From contig CAJMOV010000144.1 in NCBI GenBank assembly GCA_905215125.1, positions 1-5,504 on the forward strand: a stretch of 5,504 nt of DNA, read 5' to 3'. The stretch comes from an uncultured bacterium (GTDB lineage: Bacteria > Bacillota > Clostridia > Oscillospirales > Butyricicoccaceae). The position numbers and the translations under genes were made by a program. Under the pieces are notes generated by a model, which saw only the letters and a program-made list of their open reading frames with translations, was not told where the DNA came from and searched no databases. Each line of letters opens with the position of its first letter. Position 1 is the first letter of the stretch. Of the stretch, positions 1 to 5,504 are shown in pieces.

Positions 1-307
1 TTTGCCCTGTCGCTGTCGGACACGTTCAATTAAGCCAACACCTTTTTTGTTATCCAGCTCGTTCAGCAGCTTCAATACTTTGCCCTTTTTGCAGTTGAGG
101 TGTTCTGCGATATCTGTCACAGTGTAGTAGATAAATACACGGCCCTGATCGTCAGGCGGATAAGCACATACGGTCCAGCATCAGGCTGTATAGCAGCTTA
201 GCATCCGTGGACAGGCCGCGAAACTGCGGGGCGGTAAACAGCAGCCGGGGGATACATAGAAAGCGGAAGCTCTCCAACTGCTCGCCGTAGTAATAATCAA
301 AGCCCAT
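1..307 (-). pseudogene. repA: Replication initiator protein A (RepA_N family), 5' part, frameshifted
   Basis: The reading frame opens with ATG at 307-305, 9 nt after an AAAGGAG ribosome site at 323-317. It begins MGFDYYYGEQ and continues through IPRLLFTAPQF, LSTDAKLLYSLMLDRM and LSA, the characteristic N-terminus of RepA_N initiators (PF06970) that start replication of Firmicutes plasmids and Tn1549-like integrative elements. After 51 codons it meets TGA at 154-152. The homologous protein resumes at once in another frame from 153 (DDQGRVFIYYTVTDIAEHLN, then LLNELDNKKGVGLIERVRQRQG) and stays open to the window edge. Family members usually have a K/R-NGWY/L-type segment between these parts. Its absence with one leftover base fits loss of 14 nt. 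The winged-helix DNA-binding region is therefore out of frame and the product would be a 51-residue fragment. Family identification is from recall and is firm; the exact parent element is unknown. The 3' part lies outside the window. Confidence 0.85.
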
Positions 308-337
308 TTATCCGTGCTCCTTTCTTCCTTTAGATAA

Positions 338-372
338 GAAAACGGCACTATCCATTGGATATTGCCGTTTTC
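338..372 (-). terminator. Strong hairpin in the repA leader (terminator or attenuator-like)
   Basis: A 10-bp perfect arm (GAAAACGGCA at 338-347 against TGCCGTTTTC at 363-372) is followed, after one C/T mismatch, by a second 5-bp arm (TATCC/GGATA) closing a 3-nt loop. Read on the minus strand, the 3' arm ends in GTTTTCTTAT, a partial T-run, and the repA ribosome site follows about 15 nt later. It could end transcription entering from upstream, or act as an attenuator controlling repA. The strand choice rests on its position just before repA; the structure itself is nearly symmetric. Confidence 0.5.
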
Positions 373-478
373 TGGCGGTTATTCTTTTGTCATAAAGATT
401 TTTGTGCGGTGATTGCCTGCCTTTTTTGATACTCCTTATGTGTATCCGCCTTTCCCCTCACCGCTTTTTTATTTTGCC
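373..478. other. Junction zone between mobile-element remnant and chromosomal operon
   Basis: This non-coding stretch lies between the leader of the broken repA and the stop codon of the aminotransferase gene. It contains a 7-bp inverted repeat, GCGGTGA at 406-412 and TCACCGC at 458-464, enclosing a second one, GATAC at 428-432 and GTATC at 442-446. On the plus strand the outer repeat is followed by TTTTTTATTTT (465-475). On the minus strand a short open frame of about 18 codons ends at TAA 381-379, too short to identify. No standard intrinsic terminator for the minus-strand operon is evident. The boundary of the mobile-element DNA probably falls here, but no attachment site can be assigned from one copy. 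Confidence 0.4.
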
Positions 479-1756
479 TTACGCTTCCAGCAGCTTTTCG
501 CAGCTGGCCAGCAGGACGCAGGTGCAGAAAAGCTCCATGGCTTTTTTCAGCTCATCGACCGACGGATAGGACGGCGCGATGCGCAGGTTGGAATCCTCCG
601 GATCGCGGCCATAGGGATATGTGGCCCCCGCCCCCGTCATGTTGAGTCCAGCTTCCTTGCACAGCTGGTGGATGCGTTTGGCGCAACCCGGCATAGCGTT
701 AAAGCTGACGAAATACCCGCCCCTCGGCTTATGCCATGTGCCGGCTCCCGTACCGGCCAGACGGCGGTCCAGCGCCTCGAGCACCGCTTCAAATTTTGGA
801 CGCAGGACGGCGGCCTGTTTTTCCATATGACGGCGAACCCCTTCTGCGTTTTCGAAATAAAGGACATGACGCAGCTGGTTGAGCTTGTCAGGCCCAATGG
901 CCTGTACCTTCATGATGTCCCGGGTCCAGGCGATATTGTTGTCGCTGCACACCAGCACAGCGACGCCGGCCCCCGGATAAGTGACCTTGGACGTCGAGGC
1001 GAACATCAGCACACGATCCTCCGTGCCCGCCTTTTTACATTCGTCCAGCAGGTTGAGGACATGGTCATGCTCGTCAAACAGATGATGGACGCAGTAGGCG
1101 TTATCCCAGAAAATGCGGAAGTCATCAGCTGCCGTCTTCATTTTGGCCAGCCGGCGCACCACCTCGTCAGAATAGGTTTTGCCCTCAGGGTTGGAATACA
1201 TGGGTACGCACCACATACCTTTGATAAGCGGATCGCCGCCTGCAAGCGTTTCCACCCTGTCCATATCGGGGCCGTCTTCCAGCATGGGGACGGGGATCAT
1301 TTCAATGCCCAGCTGCTGGCAGATGGCGAAATGCCGATCATACCCCGGCGCAGGACAGAGGAAACGGACCATCTCCTCCTGGGCCCAGGGTTTTCTGATC
1401 CCAGCCGCCCCAAAAACCCACAGGCGCATCATGGTATCATACATCATCGTCAGGCTGGAATTACCGCCCGCTATCACGTTTTCCGCCGGGACGTCCAGCA
1501 TCTCGGCAAACAGCCTGCGGCAGGCCAGCAGGCCCTCCAGGCCGCCGTAATTACGCACATCGACGCCGTCGGACTTGACCTGGCTGTTGCTGCTGACAAC
1601 GGTCAGGATGCCTTCGCTCAAATCCAGCTGCTCGGGCCCCGGCTTGCCGCGCGACATATCCAGCTTCAGCCCCGTCGCCTTGAAATCCTGAACCTGTTTT
1701 TCCAGCTCGGCCTTCAACCCATCCAGTTCCGCTTTGCTCATTTTCATCAGATCCAT
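479..1756 (-). CDS. Aminotransferase class I/II, atypical aspartate aminotransferase family
   Basis: A 425-residue PLP-dependent fold-type I aminotransferase, probably moving the amino group between aspartate and 2-oxoglutarate in the cytosol. Visible landmarks are SRGKPGP near residues 35-41 (N-terminal substrate region), GGNSS at 97-101 (cofactor phosphate loop), YSNPEGKTY at 187-195 with Asn189, DNAY at 218-221 (Asp218 for the pyridine nitrogen, Tyr221), STSK with the probable Schiff-base lysine Lys257, and NLRIAPS with Arg392 for the substrate carboxylate. The overall pattern matches PF12897, the aspartate aminotransferase group known from Corynebacterium, rather than the AspB/AspC type. 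The ATG at 1756 has AAGGAG at 1771-1766, 9 nt upstream; Met4 and Met6 are less well placed. It is the last gene of the operon, 18 nt after the pantothenate kinase. Two terminal features are ordinary: full length and an intact stop. Substrate preference is inferred from the family, not visible here. Confidence 0.88.
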   Translation of the reverse strand: MDLMKMSKAELDGLKAELEKQVQDFKATGLKLDMSRGKPGPEQLDLSEGILTVVSSNSQVKSDGVDVRNYGGLEGLLACRRLFAEMLDVPAENVIAGGNSSLTMMYDTMMRLWVFGAAGIRKPWAQEEMVRFLCPAPGYDRHFAICQQLGIEMIPVPMLEDGPDMDRVETLAGGDPLIKGMWCVPMYSNPEGKTYSDEVVRRLAKMKTAADDFRIFWDNAYCVHHLFDEHDHVLNLLDECKKAGTEDRVLMFASTSKVTYPGAGVAVLVCSDNNIAWTRDIMKVQAIGPDKLNQLRHVLYFENAEGVRRHMEKQAAVLRPKFEAVLEALDRRLAGTGAGTWHKPRGGYFVSFNAMPGCAKRIHQLCKEAGLNMTGAGATYPYGRDPEDSNLRIAPSYPSVDELKKAMELFCTCVLLASCEKLLEA

Positions 1757-1774
1757 GATAACCCTCTCCTTGTC

Positions 1775-2596
1775 TTATGATTCCTGCGCTGACAGCGCAG
1801 CGCCGATGGCTGTTGCATAATCGGAATTTTCCGGGATGATAAAGCGCACGCCGTGCAGCTGCTCAAGCTGATGAAATACCTTGCGCATCGGTTCAATGGT
1901 CGACAGCTTCCCCGTCAGGACAATATCCCTTACCTGTTCTGCCTTTCCAGCAAATACTGCGAACATGCCGATAGTCTGAAAAACCATATTGGCAACCCCG
2001 ACGGCCAGGTCACCGCTCGATGCAACATCGGACAGCTTACCGAAATTGGACGCGGTAATTTCACTGCCCATACCGGACAGGCTGCCTTCTGTAATGTCGC
2101 CAATGGTCAAATCAACATTGGCAAGATCGCCCTGCTTTGCCATGCTGACGATGTGCTCAAAGCTGCGCACGCCAATCATCTTGTCGCAAAGGCCCATCAA
2201 CGTTCCACCGCCGACGCCGCTGCCGCCCAAATGGACAATTTTGTCCCCGTCTACCGACACCAGCGCCGTACCGGTGCCCATGCTGACAATGATGGCCCGC
2301 TGCGTGCCGGCCAACAGGCTGCCGCCCTGGCCGATGGCGAGGAACTCGTCGACCTTTTCCGTAGGGATACCGAAAAGGCTTTCTTTGATAAACGATGAGC
2401 CTACGCCGGTGAACATGACCTTATCAATATCGGCAATGCCTAGGTTATTCTCTGACAGAAATCGGCCGAAGGCCCCGTACGCCGACGTGATGGGATCCCC
2501 TGCCTTGACGCCGATGGGCGAGACGATTTCTCCCCCCAGCAGACCGACGATTTTGGTCGTGCTGCCGCCGATGTCAATGCCAACAATATAGCCCAT
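1775..2596 (-). CDS. coaW: Type II pantothenate kinase
   Basis: A 273-residue ASKHA-fold kinase that should phosphorylate pantothenate with ATP, the first step of coenzyme A synthesis. Seen in order: GIDIGGSTTK at 6-15 (phosphate-1 loop with Asp8), TGVGSS at 63-68, VDEF at 82-85 with Glu84 as the likely catalytic base, MGTGTALVSVDG at 106-117 (phosphate-2 loop), GGGTLMGL at 129-136, a segment SMAKQGD..VDL..GDI near 151-168, ITASNFGK at 180-187, and LTGKL at 227-231. The order and the MAxxGD/ITAxNFG region resemble Staphylococcus aureus CoaW and the Fumble family (PF03630). The frame is open back to 2746, but that extension lies inside asnS and looks nothing like protein, so ATG 2596 is chosen. 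It sits 2 nt after the asnS stop with only a weak upstream GGAT, which suggests translational coupling. BadF-type activators share the first motif but not the rest. Confidence 0.85.
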   Translation of the reverse strand: MGYIVGIDIGGSTTKIVGLLGGEIVSPIGVKAGDPITSAYGAFGRFLSENNLGIADIDKVMFTGVGSSFIKESLFGIPTEKVDEFLAIGQGGSLLAGTQRAIIVSMGTGTALVSVDGDKIVHLGGSGVGGGTLMGLCDKMIGVRSFEHIVSMAKQGDLANVDLTIGDITEGSLSGMGSEITASNFGKLSDVASSGDLAVGVANMVFQTIGMFAVFAGKAEQVRDIVLTGKLSTIEPMRKVFHQLEQLHGVRFIIPENSDYATAIGAALSAQES

Positions 2597-2598
2597 GC

Positions 2599-3993
2599 TT
2601 AAAAATCCGCATTGCCGACTGTACGGGGGAAGGGCAGCACATCGCGGATGTTGGCGATGCCTGTCAGGTACATCACCATGCGCTCGAAGCCCAGGCCATA
2701 ACCGGCATGCTTGGTGCCGCCATACTTGCGCAGCTCGAGATACCACCAGTACAAATCACGGTTCATTCCGTCCTCTGCGATGCGTTTTTCCAGGATGTCC
2801 AGGCGTTCTTCACGCTGGCTGCCGCCGATAATTTCGCCGATGCCGGGCGCCAGAAGATCCATGGCGGCAACCGTTTTGCCGTCATCGTTGAGACGCATAT
2901 AAAACGACTTGATTTCACGCGGGTAGTCAGTGACGAAAACCGGCTTTTTAAAGACGGTCTCAGCCAGATACCGCTCATGTTCAGTTTGCAAATCGCAGCC
3001 CCAGAAAACGGGGAATTCAAAGCTATCCTTATTCTTTTCCAGAATGGAAATGGCTTCCGTATAGGTGACGTGGGCGAACTTTTCCTCCTCAGCTATGGCT
3101 GTCAGACGCGCCAGGAGACCCTTGTCGATGAATTGATTGAGGAAGGCCATCTCATCCGGGCAGGAAGCCAGCACATGACGGATGATGGACTTGACCATAT
3201 CTTCTGCCAGCGCCATGTTGTCATTTAAATCGGCAAAGGCAATTTCCGGCTCGATCATCCAGAACTCGGAAGCGTGCTTGGTTGTGTTGGATTTTTCAGC
3301 GCGGAAGGTAGGGCCGAAGGTGTACGTCTTGCCGAAGGACAGGGCAAAAATCTCTGCCTCCAGCTGGCCGGATACCGTCAGATTGGTCGGCTTTTCATAA
3401 AAATCCTGGCTGTAATCGACCCTTCCGTCCTCTGTCCTGGGAACATTGCTCAGGTCAAGAGTTGTCACCTGAAACATGGCGCCGGCGCCCTCGGCGTCGC
3501 TGCCGGTGATAAGGGGGGTATGCGCGTAAACAAAGCCCCTCTCGTTAAAAAACTTATGAATAGCAAATGCCGCCTCCGACCGTACGCGGAAAACGGCGTT
3601 AAATGTGTTTGTGCGCGTGCGCAGATGCTGGAGGGTGCGCAGATATTCCAGCGTATGCCGCTTTTTTTGCAGCGGGTAGTCGCTGGGACATTCCCCTTCG
3701 ATCTCCAGCGTTTCCAGCTTGACCTCCACGGGCTGCTGCGGGTTGGGAGAAGTTTCCACCATACCGCTGACGCGGATGGCAGTTCCGACGTTGAGCGACG
3801 CCGCCGTCTTATAGTTTTTCTCCTGCCCGTCGGCGACCAGCTGGATATTCTTAACTGTCGAACCGTCATTTAGCTCCACGAAAGCGCAGGCCTTGACGTC
3901 GCGCGCGGTACGCACCCAGCCGTTCAGATGGACTCTCTGCCCCACAAACTGCTGCGGAGCATGCAATATTTCACGGACGGTTGCTGTTTTCAT
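2599..3993 (-). CDS. asnS: Asparagine--tRNA ligase (AsnRS)
   Basis: A 464-residue class IIb aminoacyl-tRNA synthetase that charges tRNA-Asn with asparagine in the cytosol; the length matches bacterial AsnRS (about 460-470). The first 100 or so residues form the OB-fold anticodon-binding domain (LNGWVRTARDVKACAFVELNDG at 23-44). The catalytic domain shows motif 1 around FFNERGFVYAHTPLIT (148-163), a GSDAEGAG loop (164-171), motif 2 FGPTFRAEKSNTTKHASEFW (226-245) with Arg231, and motif 3 GLGFERMVMYL (433-443) with Arg438, ending in the family-typical DVLPFPR. LYWWYLELRKYG (414-425) also favours AsnRS over AspRS. The start has GAGGAGG at 4008-4002, 8 nt upstream, overlapping the stop codon of the preceding small gene. 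No domain is missing. Its presence indicates direct Asn-tRNA charging, so the organism need not rely only on the GatCAB route. Confidence 0.97.
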   Translation of the reverse strand: MKTATVREILHAPQQFVGQRVHLNGWVRTARDVKACAFVELNDGSTVKNIQLVADGQEKNYKTAASLNVGTAIRVSGMVETSPNPQQPVEVKLETLEIEGECPSDYPLQKKRHTLEYLRTLQHLRTRTNTFNAVFRVRSEAAFAIHKFFNERGFVYAHTPLITGSDAEGAGAMFQVTTLDLSNVPRTEDGRVDYSQDFYEKPTNLTVSGQLEAEIFALSFGKTYTFGPTFRAEKSNTTKHASEFWMIEPEIAFADLNDNMALAEDMVKSIIRHVLASCPDEMAFLNQFIDKGLLARLTAIAEEEKFAHVTYTEAISILEKNKDSFEFPVFWGCDLQTEHERYLAETVFKKPVFVTDYPREIKSFYMRLNDDGKTVAAMDLLAPGIGEIIGGSQREERLDILEKRIAEDGMNRDLYWWYLELRKYGGTKHAGYGLGFERMVMYLTGIANIRDVLPFPRTVGNADF

Positions 3994-4006
3994 TCTTCAT
4001 TCCTCC

Positions 4007-4261
4007 TCAGCCGAGCTTCATCTGACGCAGCGCCCGGGCTATCTGATCAGGGCAGGACGTCGGCTTTCCGCCGCAGGTGATGCCCTCCAGCCGCGACGCT
4101 GCTTCTTCAGCGCTCATCCCGCGCACAAGGCTGGCAATCCCCTTCAGGTTCCCGTCGCACCCGCCCAAAATGGCAATATTGTCAATGACGCCGTCGGTGA
4201 CGGTTATGCGCATTTCCCGCGCACAGACCCCAACCGGACGGTATGTCAGCTCTCTGGTCAT
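4007..4261 (-). CDS. TSCPD domain-containing protein (TIGR03905 type)
   Basis: A compact 84-residue protein with exactly four cysteines (13, 35, 63, 70) and the defining TSCPD signature at residues 68-72. The pattern VCAREM, GGCDGNLKGIASLVRGM and CGGKPTSCPDQIARAL matches the stand-alone TSCPD family (PF12637/TIGR03905), whose domain also occurs at the C-terminus of adenosylcobalamin-dependent ribonucleotide reductases. The spacing suggests a metal-binding or redox site, but the stand-alone protein has no established function that I know of, and none is assigned. No signal peptide or membrane segment is present, so it should be cytosolic. GGAGG at 4273-4269 lies 7 nt before the ATG. It is the first gene after the promoter at 4339-4367, and its TGA stop is embedded in the asnS ribosome site (TGAGGAGG), 13 nt before the asnS start, implying co-expression. 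Confidence 0.9.
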   Translation of the reverse strand: MTRELTYRPVGVCAREMRITVTDGVIDNIAILGGCDGNLKGIASLVRGMSAEEAASRLEGITCGGKPTSCPDQIARALRQMKLG

Positions 4262-4288
4262 CCTTTATCCTCCCTGGCACAGCTGCGC

Positions 4289-4306
4289 GCTATTCCGGCC
4301 AATAGC
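4289..4306 (-). promoter_or_regulatory. Small hairpin in the operon 5' leader
   Basis: GCTATT and AATAGC form a perfect 6-bp stem around a 6-nt CCGGCC/GGCCGG loop, about 25-40 nt downstream of the inferred transcription start and upstream of the TSCPD ribosome site. It is too short and lacks the T-run of a terminator. There is no conserved T-box motif in the roughly 70-nt leader. It may only stabilise the transcript; any regulatory role is speculative. Confidence 0.3.
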
Positions 4307-4338
4307 CGCTTTGTATATACTATCTCCATCAACATACA

Positions 4339-4367
4339 ACTTTACCATAATCCACATTTTTTGTCTA
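4339..4367 (-). promoter_or_regulatory. Sigma-A-type promoter for the TSCPD-asnS-coaW-aminotransferase operon
   Basis: On the minus strand, TAGACA (4367-4362) and TAAAGT (4344-4339) are separated by exactly 17 nt, and TGG directly before the -10 supplies an extended -10 element. Transcription would begin near 4332, leaving a leader of about 70 nt before the ATG at 4261. It is the best match on this strand in the divergent region, though both hexamers deviate by one or two bases from consensus. Confidence 0.6.
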
Positions 4368-4445
4368 CCGCTTTTCTTGATTTTGGCTGTTTAAGACCTC
4401 TGTTTTCCTGTTTTTACGGGATTTTGCATAATAATCCATCCTGGG

Positions 4446-4473
4446 CCGTTCGATTTTAATACCGTTCAAATTT
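4446..4473. repeat. Imperfect 12-nt direct repeat in the divergent intergenic region
   Basis: CCGTTCGATTTT (4446-4457) and CCGTTCAAATTT (4462-4473) agree at 10 of 12 positions and start 16 nt apart. The pair ends about 20 nt upstream of the -35 box of the solute-binding protein promoter, a location suited to an activator site, and is flanked by CTGGG (4441-4445) and CCCAG (4474-4478). No known regulator motif is recognised, and chance is a fair alternative in AT-rich DNA. Apart from this, the two promoters and the small leader hairpin, the 308-nt intergenic region shows nothing I can assign. Confidence 0.35.
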
Positions 4474-4493
4474 CCCAGCACCTTTCCTTTTTC

Positions 4494-4522
4494 TTGAAAA
4501 GCCGTGTCTTCCATGCTATAAT
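4494..4522 (+). promoter_or_regulatory. Strong sigma-A-type promoter for the solute-binding protein gene
   Basis: TTGAAA (4494-4499) and a perfect TATAAT (4517-4522) are 17 nt apart, and TGC just before the -10 gives an extended -10. Transcription should start near 4529, about 40 nt before the ATG at 4570. This is a near-consensus promoter, so expression could be high unless a regulator intervenes. Confidence 0.8.
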
Positions 4523-4569
4523 AGTCAAAAATTCCTATTCATTCGGAACAAAAATTGGGAGGGTTGACA

Positions 4570-5504
4570 ATGAAAAAACTTGCACTGGTTCTTGCCTTAT
4601 GTATGGTCTTCTCTATCGTGCTGGCCGGCTGCAGCAGCGATCAGGAGCAAAGCTCCACGCCGGACGGACAGAGCTCAACCGATAATGAAACAGGTAAACG
4701 CACCGATCTCCGCCTGGCCTTGCAGGAAATTCCCAGCGTTCTCGACCCCCATTATGCCAACATGACAGTCGAACAGTGGATAGCCGCCCAAATTTATGAG
4801 CCGCTGTATTTTATTGAGGACGACGGCACCGAGGTCCCCACCCTTGCCACAGATTATACCATCAGCGACGACGGCCTGACCTGGACCTTTACCCTGCGGG
4901 AGGGGGTTCAGTTCCACAACGGCGAGCCCCTCAAAGCGTCCGACGTGGTTTACACCATCGAGCGCTGCCGCGGAGCGGCCCGCATGTATTCTTATGTCGA
5001 ACCCATTGCCGACGTTACGGCGCCGGACGACAATACCGTTGTCTTTACCCTGGGCTATGAATATGCGCCTTTCCTCAATTATATCGGAAGCCTGATGATC
5101 GTCAATGAAAAATACTGCACCGAGGTCGGCGAAGAAGGCATGCGCACTTCTACCTGCGGCACCGGCCCTTATGTATTGAAAGAGCATAACCAGAATATTG
5201 AAACCACTCTGCAGGCCAATCCCAATTACTGGCGGGAAGAGGCCCCTATCAAGGACATTTCCTTTAAAATCATCACCGATACCTCCACCATGCTCATCGC
5301 CTTTGAATCAGGTGAGCTGGACTGTGTCACCGTTCCCTCGCCCAACTGGGAGGCTATTCAGGCGACTGGAAAGTATACGACTGTGCTCAACGATGCTATC
5401 CACGTTTCTTACCTGATGATGAATCATATTGTCGAGCCGTTTGACAACAAGCTGGTGCGTCAGGCTGTCAACTACGCACTCAACAAGGACGATATGGTTC
5501 TGAT
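4570..5504 (+). CDS. ABC transporter substrate-binding lipoprotein, SBP family 5 (partial, 3' end missing)
   Basis: The N-terminal 311 residues of an extracytoplasmic solute-binding protein of the dipeptide/oligopeptide/nickel class (PF00496). A lipoprotein signal peptide (MKK, hydrophobic stretch, LAGC lipobox) predicts cleavage before Cys21 and lipid anchoring to the outer face of the membrane. Residues 22-45 are a Ser/Gln/Thr-rich linker. The domain then shows EIPSVLDPHYA (53-63), an IYEPLY segment (75-80), and the family signature TWTFTLREGVQFHNGEP followed by ASDVVYTIER (104-132). CGTGPYVL (196-203) and NPNYWRE (217-223) are further typical landmarks. GGGAGGG at 4557-4563 is 6 nt before the ATG. 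The frame is open to the window end; full-length relatives exceed 500 residues. Permease and ATPase genes would be expected downstream but are outside the window. Substrate cannot be told: peptides are the default, with other small solutes possible. Confidence 0.93.
   Translation, partial: MKKLALVLALCMVFSIVLAGCSSDQEQSSTPDGQSSTDNETGKRTDLRLALQEIPSVLDPHYANMTVEQWIAAQIYEPLYFIEDDGTEVPTLATDYTISDDGLTWTFTLREGVQFHNGEPLKASDVVYTIERCRGAARMYSYVEPIADVTAPDDNTVVFTLGYEYAPFLNYIGSLMIVNEKYCTEVGEEGMRTSTCGTGPYVLKEHNQNIETTLQANPNYWREEAPIKDISFKIITDTSTMLIAFESGELDCVTVPSPNWEAIQATGKYTTVLNDAIHVSYLMMNHIVEPFDNKLVRQAVNYALNKDDMVL

Noticed and set aside
413..1780. A 455-codon open frame on the plus strand opposite the aminotransferase gene
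   Set aside because: It is wholly antisense to a gene with clear catalytic motifs, its product resembles no family I know, and it has no ribosome site. Long antisense frames are common opposite GC-rich third-position coding.
4262..4340. A possible T-box riboswitch controlling asnS
   Set aside because: The leader after the inferred start is only about 70 nt, without a conserved T-box sequence, a specifier stem or a terminator/antiterminator pair.
4365..4439. A 24-codon lysine/arginine-rich frame on the minus strand in the divergent intergenic region
   Set aside because: There is no properly spaced ribosome site, and the frame ends inside the -35 box of the operon promoter. Length is within chance.
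3893..4459. A 188-codon plus-strand frame across the asnS start, TSCPD gene and intergenic region
   Set aside because: It crosses two well-supported minus-strand genes and the divergent promoter region, and its translation shows no recognisable domain.
4675..5187. A 170-codon minus-strand frame inside the solute-binding protein gene
   Set aside because: The plus strand encodes a lipoprotein signal and SBP family 5 signatures across the same bases, so this is a shadow frame.

Overview
The window suggests a Gram-positive anaerobe of the Firmicutes, most likely a Clostridia-type gut bacterium. The signs are purine-rich Shine-Dalgarno sites, sigma-A-like promoters, a lipoprotein solute-binding protein, a type II pantothenate kinase, a four-cysteine TSCPD protein, and a RepA_N-type replication initiator of the kind carried by Firmicutes plasmids and integrative elements. 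The chromosomal part is moderately GC-rich by eye. Genus cannot be fixed from the sequence alone.

Layout. Positions 1-307 (minus strand) hold the start of a replication initiator protein A gene. It is broken by a frameshift that matches a 14-nt loss, so it is a likely decayed remnant of a mobile element; it runs off the left edge. Positions 308-478 hold its leader, with a strong hairpin, and then a junction zone with nested inverted repeats. No clean terminator for the neighbouring operon is visible there.

Positions 479-4261 (minus strand) are a tight four-gene unit, read right to left: a TSCPD-domain protein of 84 aa, asnS (asparaginyl-tRNA synthetase), a type II pantothenate kinase (coaW-like), and a class I/II aminotransferase of the atypical aspartate aminotransferase family. 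Gaps are 13, 2 and 18 nt, so co-transcription from a promoter near 4339-4367 is likely. The members are housekeeping genes with a plausible shared link to aspartate: the aminotransferase makes it, asparagine and Asn-tRNA derive from it, and pantothenate contains beta-alanine that can come from it. That link is inference.

Positions 4262-4569 are a divergent intergenic region with a promoter on each side and a short imperfect direct repeat. From 4570 to the right edge runs the start of an ABC-transporter peptide/solute-binding lipoprotein (SBP family 5), cut by the window end.

No CRISPR array, tRNA, rRNA or intact mobile element is visible. I did not find a convincing previously undescribed system. 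The most useful points are the broken repA remnant abutting the operon and the TSCPD-asnS-coaW-aminotransferase gene order.
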